Assembly: GCF_034259325.1 (NCBI RefSeq)
Contig: NZ_JAXIVS010000020.1
Location: 62,001 to 126,000, forward strand
Reading direction: 5' to 3'
Origin: Hyalangium ruber
GTDB lineage: Bacteria > Myxococcota > Myxococcia > Myxococcales > Myxococcaceae
Length of the DNA: 64,000 bases
In this document: piece by piece, positions 8,740-16,783 of the stretch
Layout of the letters: every line of letters begins with the position of its first letter
Position numbering within the stretch: the first letter of the stretch is position 1
The notes under the pieces: generated by a model
The model's input: the letters and a program-made list of their open reading frames with translations, nothing else
What the model was told of the DNA's origin: nothing
The model's database searches: none
Made by a program: the position numbers and the translations under genes

Positions 8740-10245
8740 ATGTCCCGCATCGCGAGCACCGAGATCATCACCCCGAAGGCCCTCTCCGCCGAGGCCCGCG
8801 AGCAGCTCATCGACGCGCTCTACGCCGTCCACCAGCAGATCTTCGACGGGGTGGAGCGGGAGTCCTTCGCCAGGTACGTGGTGCTGTCGAAGGCCGAGCA
8901 CACCTGGATCCAGGTCCACAAGAACGAGGCCCAGGAGATCGTCGGCTACTTCGCCTTCCACATCTTCGAGCGGCGGCTCAACGGGGCGCTCACCGCCGTG
9001 TTCCGGGCGGAGGCGGGCTCGCTGCGCGAGTACCGGGGCAGCAACGTAAACGTGCGCTTCGGGCTGACGCTGGCGCTGCGCTACCTGCTGCGGCACCCGG
9101 GCCGGAAGGCGTTCTACCTGGGCTCGCTGGTACACCCCTCCAGCTACTCGATGTTCGCCAAGTACTGCGGCGAGGTGTGGCCACGTCGCGAGGCACAGAC
9201 GCCTCCGGAGTTGAGCTCCTTCATGGATGGGCTGGCCAATGAGTTCGGCCTGGAGCGGGTGGACCCGGCCAACCCGCTGGTGCGTCAGGTGGGCTGGCAG
9301 ACGCGCGAGACAGAGGCGGAGCGCGAGTACTGGCGGCACTGCGACAAGCCCGCCGCCCGCTTCTTCATCGACGCCAACCCCGGCTACGTCGAGGGGCACG
9401 GGCTGGTGACGGTGGTGCCGGCGACGGCGGCCAACATCCTCCACCTCATCCGCGTGATGGGTGAGCGCAAGCTGCGCCAGCCGGTGCAGGCCGCGGTGTC
9501 CCTCGCGCGACGGCTGCCGATGGGCGCGCGCATGCTGCGCTCGGAGATCGTTCGACAGCTGAAGGCCGCCCCGCTCTTTGCCCACTTCGATGAGGGCACG
9601 CTGAAGGCGGTGGCCGCGCGGGCGCAGATCCTCGACATGCCCGCCGGGCAGTACGTCTTCCGCGAGGGTGACACCAGCAACGAGCTGTACCTGCTGGCCC
9701 GGGGCGCCGCCTACGCGCTGGAGGGCCGCGAGGAGCAGGTGGTGAACGAGATGGGCAGCGGGGCGGTGTTCGGAGAGATCGCCATGCTGGCGGGGGAGCG
9801 CCGCTCGGCCTCCATCCGCACCGCCACGGCTTCGACGCTGGTGCGCATTCCTCGCGAGGCGCTGGTGCCGCTGCTGGAGGGCAACGTGGGCCTGTGCCAG
9901 GGCGTGTGGCAGACGTTCGCCGAGCGCCGCTTCGAGTCGCTGGTGCGCGGCACGGCGCGCTACGGGCAACTGGGCCGCCAGGGGCGTCAGGCGTGGCTGC
10001 GTCAGGGAGAGCACCGCGAGCTGGCGCCGCACCAGGTGCTCACGGTGGAGCCGGGCTCGCACCTGCTGGTGCTGTCGGGCGCGGTGGAGTTCGCCCACGC
10101 GGCGCCGCTCATGGCTCCCCAGGGCGGGCTGCTGCTGGAGGTCGAGCGCCCGCTGCGCGTGGTGGCCCAGGAGTCCGCTCGCGTCGTCCTGCTGCCTCGC
10201 GAGGCCACGCTGCCCCGCGAGGCTTCCCCAGCGCAGGCGGCCTGA
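8740..10245 (+). CDS. Acyltransferase-like domain fused to a cyclic-nucleotide-binding domain
   Basis: 501-residue cytoplasmic protein. Residues about 1-230 resemble GNAT or autoinducer-synthase-like acyltransferase folds (a strand carrying EIVGYFAFHIF, then an RGSNVNVRFGLTLAL helix), but I see no diagnostic catalytic motif. Residues about 275-390 are a clear cyclic-nucleotide-binding beta-roll with the phosphate-binding cassette region GAVFGEIAMLAGERRSASIRT. The last 100 residues are not assigned. The ATG at 8740 follows a good ribosome site. Mycobacterial Pat acetyltransferases combine the same two modules in the opposite order, so cNMP-gated acyl transfer is a reasonable inference. A sigma-54-type promoter lies directly upstream. 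Confidence 0.75.
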   Translation: MSRIASTEIITPKALSAEAREQLIDALYAVHQQIFDGVERESFARYVVLSKAEHTWIQVHKNEAQEIVGYFAFHIFERRLNGALTAVFRAEAGSLREYRGSNVNVRFGLTLALRYLLRHPGRKAFYLGSLVHPSSYSMFAKYCGEVWPRREAQTPPELSSFMDGLANEFGLERVDPANPLVRQVGWQTRETEAEREYWRHCDKPAARFFIDANPGYVEGHGLVTVVPATAANILHLIRVMGERKLRQPVQAAVSLARRLPMGARMLRSEIVRQLKAAPLFAHFDEGTLKAVAARAQILDMPAGQYVFREGDTSNELYLLARGAAYALEGREEQVVNEMGSGAVFGEIAMLAGERRSASIRTATASTLVRIPREALVPLLEGNVGLCQGVWQTFAERRFESLVRGTARYGQLGRQGRQAWLRQGEHRELAPHQVLTVEPGSHLLVLSGAVEFAHAAPLMAPQGGLLLEVERPLRVVAQESARVVLLPREATLPREASPAQAA

Positions 10246-10292
10246 GCTTCACGGCCCCTGCGCGCTGGGGAGGTACAGCGCTCGCTCAATCC

Positions 10293-10499
10293 CTAATCAA
10301 TGCAGATGTTCCGCACGCAGCAGGCCCAACACACATCGTGGCTCCCGCCAGCGGCCTTACAGTCGTAGACGCACTGAGCCATCTCAGGAGTGATGCTGGG
10401 AACGTTGGCTTCCGCGCTGAGGCTGGAGGCGTTGGCCGACGCTCCACCCAGGCCCAGGCCGAACAGAAAAACGGTCGCGGTGATCAGCTTCTTCTTCAT
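10293..10499 (-). CDS. Small Cys-rich secreted protein
   Basis: 68-residue precursor with a clear signal peptide (MKKK start, then a hydrophobic core rich in Leu and Gly, cleavage probably after ANA near residue 24). The mature part of about 44 residues carries five cysteines in CVYDC, CWACC and a final CID, so a compact disulfide- or metal-bound fold is likely. It is divergent from the esterase gene with 64 nt between the starts. I do not recognise the family; myxobacteria encode many such small exported Cys peptides. It could be an extracellular signal, toxin or structural peptide. Confidence 0.7.
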   Translation of the reverse strand: MKKKLITATVFLFGLGLGGASANASSLSAEANVPSITPEMAQCVYDCKAAGGSHDVCWACCVRNICID

Positions 10500-10544
10500 C
10501 TCGAGCTCCTCCCGGAAGTGCGCCCCTCGTCGAGGCGTGGGCAG

Positions 10545-10557
10545 AGCATACTATGCT
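10545..10557. promoter_or_regulatory. 13-bp palindrome in a divergent promoter region
   Basis: AGCATA-C-TATGCT is a perfect inverted repeat between two divergent genes. Its right half, TATGCT, could act as a -10 element that would start transcription close to the ATG at 10564. No ribosome site precedes that ATG, so a leaderless mRNA is possible. It may equally be an operator. Evidence is pattern only. Confidence 0.3.
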
Positions 10558-10563
10558 GCGCAC

Positions 10564-11796
10564 ATGACCGAGCGACGCGCGTTCCGAGTGGCGCTTCTCC
10601 TGTGGCTGGCCGTGGGCTTCGGCGTCTGTGGCAGCGGCCCCACCCCACCCGCGCTGGCCAAGGACCCTCAGCTCACCTTCGAGGTGGCCGTTCCCACCGA
10701 CACTCCCGTCAACGCGGATGTGTGGATCTCCGGCAACCATGCCGCGCTCGGCCAGTGGAACGGCTCGGGCCTGAAGCTGACGCGCGCTCCGGACGGGCGC
10801 TACACCACGAGCCTCTCCCTGCCCTCGGGCACCGCGCTCGAGTTCAAGGTGACTCGCGGCTCTTGGAACACCGTGGAGAAGAGCACCTCCGGCGAGGAGA
10901 CCTCCAACCGCACCCTGCGCGTCGGCACCCGCTCCGAGCGCGTCTCCCTCACCGTCGCCCGGTGGGCCGACTCTTCCAGCCCCCTGCCTCCGCACACCGT
11001 GGCCGGCAACGTTCGCTACCTGCGCGACGTGGCCTCCCGCCACCTGCCTCGCAAGCGCGACGTCATCGTCTGGCTGCCTCCCGACTATGACGCCAACCCC
11101 AAGCGCCGCTACCCCGTGCTCTACATGCACGACGGGCAGAACCTCATGGACTCCGCCACCTCGTTCTCCGGCGAGTGGCGCGTGGATGAGACGGCCCAGC
11201 AGCTCGTGCAGTCCGGCACCGTCGAGCCCCTCATCATCGTCGGCGTCTACAACACCGAGGACCGCTTCTCCGAGTACACCCAGGTCCAGGACACCGGCGA
11301 GTTCGCCCACCTCGGCGGCGGCAACGCGGATGCCTACGGGCGCTTCCTCGTCGAGGAGCTCAAGCCCCTCATCGACAAGACGTTCCGCACCCGGAAGGGC
11401 GCCAGCGACACGGGGCTCGCGGGCTCCTCGCTCGGGGGCCTCGTCACCCTGCACCTGGGCCTCAAGTACCCGAACACCTTCCGCCGCCTGGGCGTGGTGT
11501 CGCCCTCCGTGTTCTGGGGCAACCGGGACATCGTCTCCCGCGTGAAGGCGCTCAAGAAGAAGCCGTCCTCCCGCGTCTGGGTGGACATTGGCACCGAGGA
11601 GTCACGCGGCAGCCAGGAGACCGTGGACGACACCCGCTTGCTGCGCGATGCCCTGGTGGCCCAGGGCTGGGTCGCCGGCAAGGACCTCCACTATGTGGAG
11701 ATCCCCGGCGCCTTCCACACCGAGAGCGCCTGGGCCGAGCGCTTCGACGACATCCTCCAGTTCCTCTACCCCGCTCCCGCTACGCCGGCTCGATGA
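10564..11796 (+). CDS. Exported esterase (esterase D / Fes-like) with N-terminal starch-binding-like domain
   Basis: 410 residues. A signal peptide (VALLLWLAVGFGV) is followed by about 100 residues resembling a CBM20-like beta-sandwich (VWISGNHAALGQWN, ELKVTRGSW-type strands). The alpha/beta-hydrolase domain starts near residue 150: YPVLYMHDGQNLMD, then the nucleophile elbow GSSLGGL near 290 and a C-terminal His in GAFHTESAWAERF. This matches the esterase D family (enterochelin-esterase-like enzymes, feruloyl esterases). The ATG at 10564 begins the signal peptide, so the longer reading upstream is rejected. Its 3' end overlaps the convergent VOC gene by 17 nt. Substrate unknown. Confidence 0.85.
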   Translation: MTERRAFRVALLLWLAVGFGVCGSGPTPPALAKDPQLTFEVAVPTDTPVNADVWISGNHAALGQWNGSGLKLTRAPDGRYTTSLSLPSGTALEFKVTRGSWNTVEKSTSGEETSNRTLRVGTRSERVSLTVARWADSSSPLPPHTVAGNVRYLRDVASRHLPRKRDVIVWLPPDYDANPKRRYPVLYMHDGQNLMDSATSFSGEWRVDETAQQLVQSGTVEPLIIVGVYNTEDRFSEYTQVQDTGEFAHLGGGNADAYGRFLVEELKPLIDKTFRTRKGASDTGLAGSSLGGLVTLHLGLKYPNTFRRLGVVSPSVFWGNRDIVSRVKALKKKPSSRVWVDIGTEESRGSQETVDDTRLLRDALVAQGWVAGKDLHYVEIPGAFHTESAWAERFDDILQFLYPAPATPAR

Positions 11797-12151
11797 AGTT
11801 CAGCCGGTAGCCGTCCGGATCCGTGAGGACGATCTCCCGCGTGTGCCAGGGCTGGCTGGTGGGCCCTTCCACGTCCACCCCCTGCGCCAGCGCTCGGGAG
11901 GCCACCGCGTTGATGCCCCCTTCTCCCGCCCGAAACCCCACCAGCACGCCAAGGCCCCGCCGGCCCTCCAGCCCCGCCCCCGTTGGCACGGAGACCAGAT
12001 AGACGTCCGCGCTCTCGCCCCACCGCAGGTGGATGAAGGGCGGCTCCGCCTGCACCCGCTCGAAGCCCAGCCCCTCGTAGAACCGCGCCGAGCGCTCGGC
12101 GTCCGAGACCAACAGCTTCACGAAAGACATCATCCCCGCATCGATCGCCAT
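11780..12151 (-). CDS. VOC superfamily (glyoxalase/bleomycin-resistance-like) protein
   Basis: 123 residues, the usual length of a single-module VOC protein with paired beta-alpha-beta-beta-beta units. It begins MAIDAGMMSFVKLLVSD and contains the typical ARFYEGLGFE segment near residue 25 and the closing ADP-like block TDPDGYRLNFIEPA. Members bind metal through His/Glu positions or sequester small molecules; function here is open. Its last 17 nt overlap the end of the esterase gene on the other strand. Confidence 0.85.
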   Translation of the reverse strand: MAIDAGMMSFVKLLVSDAERSARFYEGLGFERVQAEPPFIHLRWGESADVYLVSVPTGAGLEGRRGLGVLVGFRAGEGGINAVASRALAQGVDVEGPTSQPWHTREIVLTDPDGYRLNFIEPA

Positions 12152-12204
12152 GCCTGCTCTCTAACGAAGGGCGGCGATGAAGGCCAGAGCCCGGCCACGT
12201 GCGT

Positions 12205-12891
12205 TCACTGGCCGCGGCTCAGCCGCTGCACATCCACGAAGGGTCCTGCCTGGAGCGAGCGGGTGAGTTCGGCCCATCCCTCGGGGTCGCCCGTCACCTC
12301 CGCGAGCAGATCGCGGGGCACGGTGAGGCTCTCCAACGACTGGCCCTGACGGTCCAGCACGGTGAAGTCCAAATCTCCCGTATCCGACGCCACGCCGGTG
12401 AGCCGCAGCTCGGCGCCCAGGGGCAGCGGCGGCTCCTGCATGTCGCGCAGCAGCAGCAGCTTGAGCTCCTCCAACGCCACATCGTCCAGCCCCGCGTCAA
12501 AGGCCAGGAGCTTCTCGCGCAAGGCCTCCCAGCTGAAGACGACGCGCGCCTTCAGGGCGTCGCCCAGTTCGCGCTCGGCGGCGCTGGCACCCGCCCCAAA
12601 TGCCCTGTTGAAGCTGTCGAGGGCGCTGGCTTCCAGGGCCTTCCAGTCGTCGACCTTGTTACGCGGAAAGGCCGCCATCCACTGGCCGCGTCCCACGTCC
12701 AGGTAGCTGAGCCTCGGCTCCATGCGGACGGTGCCCTGGCAGTGCGGACACGTTGCTCGCTGGAAGGTCTCATCGAGGATGGCCTGGCGCAGGTCGGGCC
12801 GCCGGTCCGCGTTGACGCTGGCGCACAGCTCGAAGGAAAAGGAGCGGTCGCAGCTCGGGCAGTTCAGGTCGGTCGGGTTGAACAGGGACAC
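12205..12891 (-). CDS. CpXC domain protein
   Basis: 228 residues with a GTG start preceded by an AAAGGACG ribosome site. The first 60 residues form a CpXC-type zinc-ribbon module: CPSC near residue 11, a second pair CPHC near 48, and the surrounding ATCPHCQGTVRMEP block typical of the family. The rest is helix-rich and unassigned. CpXC proteins are widespread but uncharacterised; metal binding is likely from the cysteine pairs. It sits downstream of the GH43-like gene on the same strand with 24 nt between them. Confidence 0.75.
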   Translation of the reverse strand: MSLFNPTDLNCPSCDRSFSFELCASVNADRRPDLRQAILDETFQRATCPHCQGTVRMEPRLSYLDVGRGQWMAAFPRNKVDDWKALEASALDSFNRAFGAGASAAERELGDALKARVVFSWEALREKLLAFDAGLDDVALEELKLLLLRDMQEPPLPLGAELRLTGVASDTGDLDFTVLDRQGQSLESLTVPRDLLAEVTGDPEGWAELTRSLQAGPFVDVQRLSRGQ

Positions 12892-12915
12892 GGAGCGTCC
12901 TTTCTGGGGTGGGGC

Positions 12916-14688
12916 TCAGGGGATGACGATGGGCACGTGCATGCTCTTGCCGTCGTAGGCGGTGGCACCGCAGCGCGCGTGGGCCCAGTCGCCTCCCACC
13001 GCCGAGCAGATGCGGAAGGTGCTGATGTTGGAGATGGGCACGTTGATCCCCGGCGTGTCGCAGCGCCCGCTGTAGCTCCAGGAGAGGCTGCGGTTGACGG
13101 AGTTGACGCCGATGCACGGGCCAATCCACGCGCCGGTGTCGCGCCGCTGCACGTCGATGGAGTACTGGGCGCCCGTCTCCTCCTCGCTCCAGCTCAGGTC
13201 CACGAAGGGCGTGGTGCCCCCGGGGAGCTGCAGGAAGACATCGTCGGAGACCCCATCGTAGGCCGTCTCGACGAACGGTCCCCACGTACCGTTGTTCGAA
13301 TAGAAGATGCGGAAGGCGGCGATGTCTCCCTTGTTCACCATGCGGCTGCCCGCGCTTGGGCACACGCCGTTGAACTGGGTCTTGTTCGCCGTTCCGATGA
13401 GGCCCGTGTAGATGCACGGGCCCACCACCGAGCCATCGCGCAGGACGAGATCGAGCGAGTAGCTGTACCCGCTCAGCCGGGTCCACCGGACCGAGACCTG
13501 GTTGAGCGAGTGCATCGCGCCGTCGGGCTTGAAGGCGATGCGCTGCTTGTACGTGCTGCGCGAGGTGAAGTTCCCCGCGGGCTCGAAGGCCCCCACGTGG
13601 AAGATGTTGAAGTACTCGCCTCGGCGATCCACCACCACGTTGTGGCCATGGCTCTGGATCAACGCCCCGGACGCATTGCGCATCGCCTGCGAGAGCGGCC
13701 GCACCGCACGCGCCCGGGTGAGCTGGGTCACGGAGTCCGCCATGATGTAGTTCATCGCGTACTGGCTGTTGAACCAGCCCGTGCTGAAGAGCAGGTAGTA
13801 GATGCCATTGCGCTTGAAGAGCTCGGGGGCCTCGTTGATGCCCTCCTCGTGGCCAGGGAGGGCGTAGAGCGCCGGGCCCGCGTGGTTGTAGACCGTGCCG
13901 GGCGCCGCCGTGTTGAACGAGGAGATGTTGTTGCCCCGGTCGAACCACACATAGAAGAGCCAGCGGCCCGAGGTGTCATTGAAGGTGGCCGAGTCGATGC
14001 GGATGTTGCGGTTGCAGCCCTGCGCCGTACAGGCCGAGCCGATGGTGGTGCGCGGATAGGTCGTGTTCGGGTTGATCGGCTGGGGCGCACCGAAGTTGAG
14101 GTTCAGGTCGGACGCCGTGGCCACGAAGGTCGTCACGTCCTGGCCGGAAGCCGGGCACGCCGCACCGTTGGGGACCCTCTGGGCCGAGAAGTAGAGCTGG
14201 TAGAGGCCGTTGAACTTGCCCAGGTCCGGCGCCCAGACCATGCAGTAGTCGTAGGTGGGATCGGCCGAGGAGGGGTTGTAGCCGCGCTTGTAGTGGAAGC
14301 TCGTGAGGTCGCTGCTCTCGTAGAGGGGGATGGACCACGCGTCTCCCGTGCCGGTGAGGAAGAACAGGTCATCGTGTTCCTTGTGGACGTCGGGGTCGGC
14401 CAGCCCCCCCACCAACAGCGAGCGCGCGTAGAAGTTGGCGCCACGCGTGGTGCAGGAAGCACCCTGGAAGCCCTCGTCACAGACGCAGACCGGGCTGCCG
14501 GCGTTGTCCTTACAGACGCCATGTCCGCCACAGGTGACGCCAGTACATACCGCGGCCGCCGCCAGCTCGGAGGACACCGCAGCGCCGCTGGGAGTGGGCT
14601 CGGGGCTGTCGTCCTCCATGCCGGCACAACCGAGGAGCGCCGCGAGGGCGATGAACGAGGCGAGTGTCGATGGAAGTCTGGGATGCAT
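12916..14688 (-). CDS. GH43-like (five-bladed propeller) lipoprotein with EGF-like module
   Basis: 590 residues. A lipoprotein signal peptide ends in ALLGC (Cys near residue 20), followed by an EGF-like module (CTGVTCGGHGVCKDN to CDEGFQGASC). The propeller domain shows the three acid positions of GH43 glycosidases: Asp in GLADPDV, Asp in VWAPDL and Glu in NEAPELF. This suggests an arabinanase/xylosidase-type enzyme anchored on the cell surface. The last 200 residues are a second beta-rich region with two similar sub-repeats (SYSLDLVLRDGSVVGPCI and YSIDVQRRDTGAWIGPCI), perhaps a binding domain. The ATG at 14688 gives the signal peptide; a GAGAGGGA ribosome site precedes it. Confidence 0.8.
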   Translation of the reverse strand: MHPRLPSTLASFIALAALLGCAGMEDDSPEPTPSGAAVSSELAAAAVCTGVTCGGHGVCKDNAGSPVCVCDEGFQGASCTTRGANFYARSLLVGGLADPDVHKEHDDLFFLTGTGDAWSIPLYESSDLTSFHYKRGYNPSSADPTYDYCMVWAPDLGKFNGLYQLYFSAQRVPNGAACPASGQDVTTFVATASDLNLNFGAPQPINPNTTYPRTTIGSACTAQGCNRNIRIDSATFNDTSGRWLFYVWFDRGNNISSFNTAAPGTVYNHAGPALYALPGHEEGINEAPELFKRNGIYYLLFSTGWFNSQYAMNYIMADSVTQLTRARAVRPLSQAMRNASGALIQSHGHNVVVDRRGEYFNIFHVGAFEPAGNFTSRSTYKQRIAFKPDGAMHSLNQVSVRWTRLSGYSYSLDLVLRDGSVVGPCIYTGLIGTANKTQFNGVCPSAGSRMVNKGDIAAFRIFYSNNGTWGPFVETAYDGVSDDVFLQLPGGTTPFVDLSWSEEETGAQYSIDVQRRDTGAWIGPCIGVNSVNRSLSWSYSGRCDTPGINVPISNISTFRICSAVGGDWAHARCGATAYDGKSMHVPIVIP

Positions 14689-14776
14689 GGTCCCTCTCAA
14701 AGCCTTGGAGTGTAGATTGGCTCGTACACCGGGCATGGCCTTGATTTCCAGCTTTTCACAGGAAAACTAATTTAGA

Positions 14777-15484
14777 ATGCATCCCTCCGACACCGTCATG
14801 CGGGAGCTGGCCCAGGCCGCCGATCCCGAGAAGGCCGCCTTCCTTCCCCGGTTCTTCAAGACAGGCCCCGGGGAGTACGCCGAGGGGGACCGCTTCCTCG
14901 GGGTGACTGTTCCCCTCCAGCGCCGCATCGCCAAGCGCCACCGGGACATGCCCCTGGCCGAGCTCGAGGCGCTGGTGCGCAGCCCCATCCACGAGCACCG
15001 CTTCACCGGCTTCCTCATCCTCATCGAGCAGTTCCAGGCCGCCGAGGCGCCCACCCGCGCGCGCCTCTTCGCCTTCTGCCGCAAGCACCTGAAGCAGCTG
15101 AACAACTGGGACCTCGTGGACCTGGTGGCTCCCAAGCTCATCGGGGCGCACCTGATCGAACACCCGGAGCTTCGGCCCATGCTCCACACGTTCGCCGGCT
15201 CTCCCTCGCTGTGGCGGCGGCGCATCGCCATCATCACCACCCAGGCGTTCATCCGGCGGAGAGATCTCCAGGAGACGCTGGTGCTCGCCGAGCGCCTCCT
15301 GGATGACCCGCACGACCTGATCCACAAGGCCGTCGGGTGGATGCTGCGCGAGGTGGGCCAGAAGGACCTGACCGCGCTGGAGTCCTTCCTGGAGCGCCAT
15401 GCCCAGAGGATGCCGCGCACCATGCTGCGCTACGCCCTGGAACGCCTGCCGCCTCAGCGCCGCCAGGACTTCATGGCGCGGTAG
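14777..15484 (+). CDS. alkD: DNA alkylation repair enzyme, AlkD family
   Basis: 235 residues made of HEAT-like helix pairs, the normal length for AlkD, which removes 3-methyl and 7-methyl purines and bulky cationic lesions without base flipping. The motif NNWDLVDL near residue 114 matches the region holding the catalytic Asp and a DNA-contacting Trp; a second Trp lies in KAVGWMLREVG near 190. No ribosome site precedes the ATG. An AT-rich stretch with TAATTT (14768-14773) and an inverted repeat TTTTC-ACAG-GAAAA lie just upstream, so the start or leader is uncertain. Its end overlaps the convergent peptidase gene by 14 nt. Confidence 0.88.
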   Translation: MHPSDTVMRELAQAADPEKAAFLPRFFKTGPGEYAEGDRFLGVTVPLQRRIAKRHRDMPLAELEALVRSPIHEHRFTGFLILIEQFQAAEAPTRARLFAFCRKHLKQLNNWDLVDLVAPKLIGAHLIEHPELRPMLHTFAGSPSLWRRRIAIITTQAFIRRRDLQETLVLAERLLDDPHDLIHKAVGWMLREVGQKDLTALESFLERHAQRMPRTMLRYALERLPPQRRQDFMAR

Positions 15485-16721
15485 CGGGCTTGCGGCCGTA
15501 CTTCTTCAGGGCCTCCATCAATCGGTCCTGCGGCATCGCGAAGACTCGAATTCCATCCGCTCCCGTCATCGTCTCCGCGGCGAGCATGGCGTTGAGGATG
15601 GCCTCCTGCGTGGCCTGCACGGTGGCCTCGAAGAGCGGGTTCATCCGGTCGTTGGCGAGCATGGAGACCGTCGAGACCGGGGCCTCCGCCGCCAGCGTGG
15701 TCTGCGTCGAGAAGGCCAGGAAGATGTCTCCCGAGGAGTCCTCTCCCAGCCCTCCCATCCTCGAGATGCCCAGGGGCACCCGCCGGGCGATTCGCTCCAG
15801 TTGGTGCGACAGCAGCGGCGCATCGGTGGCGACCACGACGATGATTGAACCCGAGCCCTCGGGGAAGGACGCCTTGGAGGCTCCCTTCGGCGTACATTTG
15901 GGCATGCGGGTGATGAGCGGGTTGGAGGGCGGCTGGTCGCTCGTCGTACAGGCCTGGAGGTCCGAGATCTCCTCGCCCACCGGCACGCCCGCCACGGTGA
16001 GTTGGTGGCGCTTGCCGTAGTTGCACTGCACGAGCACTCCGACCGTGTAGCCGCCTTGCGCCTCGGAGAGCTTGCGCGAGGCCGTGCCGATACCGCCCTT
16101 GAAGCCGTGGCACATCATCCCCGTCCCGCCTCCCACCCCGCCCTCCGCGACCGGGCCCTTGCTGGCGCCGTCCATCGCGCGGAAGACGTGCTCGGGTTTG
16201 ACGTGGAAGCCCTCCACGTCGTTCAGGATGCCGTCGTACGTCTCCGCCACCACCGGCAGGCCGAAGTCCCACGAGAGCCCGCGCTTCACCGCCCAGGCGA
16301 TGACGGATTGATGCACCGTGCCCACGCTGAAGGTGTTGGTCAGCATCACCGGGCCGTAGAGGAAGCCCGACTCGTCCAGCCAATGCGAGCCCGTCATCTC
16401 CCCGTTGCCATTGAGCGCGTACTTCGCCGCGAAGACGGGCGCGGCCGAGGCCTTGCCTCGGGGCCACACGGCGGTGACTCCCGTGCGCGCCGGGCCCTTG
16501 CCCACCACGAGCTTGCCCTGGCCGGAGATCACCGTGGTGTGGCCCACCTCGACGCCCGGCACGTCGGTGATGGCATCCAACGGCCCCGGCTGTCCCCCGA
16601 GGGGGATTCCAAGGTCCCGGGCCCGAGGCTTCGCGGGCGCGTTCTGGGCGGCGCCCTCGCGGGACAGCCCCAGCAGGCAGAGCACGAGGAGCGGGAGGAG
16701 CAACGTCCGGCACGGTCTCAT
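15471..16721 (-). CDS. P1 family peptidase (DmpA-type, self-processing aminopeptidase)
   Basis: 416 residues with a signal peptide ending near residue 25. The family block DITDVPGVEVGHTT-like opening and the GGVGGGTGMMCHGFKGG loop are present. The autoprocessing site of the family, Gly before a Ser that becomes the N-terminal nucleophile of the beta chain, is seen at GSG followed by SIIVVVATDAP near residue 285. The precursor should self-cleave into alpha and beta chains and act as an Ntn-fold D- or beta-aminopeptidase, here in the periplasm. Length is typical. A GGAGGTTC ribosome site precedes the ATG. Confidence 0.9.
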   Translation of the reverse strand: MRPCRTLLLPLLVLCLLGLSREGAAQNAPAKPRARDLGIPLGGQPGPLDAITDVPGVEVGHTTVISGQGKLVVGKGPARTGVTAVWPRGKASAAPVFAAKYALNGNGEMTGSHWLDESGFLYGPVMLTNTFSVGTVHQSVIAWAVKRGLSWDFGLPVVAETYDGILNDVEGFHVKPEHVFRAMDGASKGPVAEGGVGGGTGMMCHGFKGGIGTASRKLSEAQGGYTVGVLVQCNYGKRHQLTVAGVPVGEEISDLQACTTSDQPPSNPLITRMPKCTPKGASKASFPEGSGSIIVVVATDAPLLSHQLERIARRVPLGISRMGGLGEDSSGDIFLAFSTQTTLAAEAPVSTVSMLANDRMNPLFEATVQATQEAILNAMLAAETMTGADGIRVFAMPQDRLMEALKKYGRKPATAP

Positions 16722-16783
16722 GGGGAACCTCCTAACAGGCGCACGCTTTGGAGCGAAGCACGGTGATAGGGTGCGCGCCCCGT

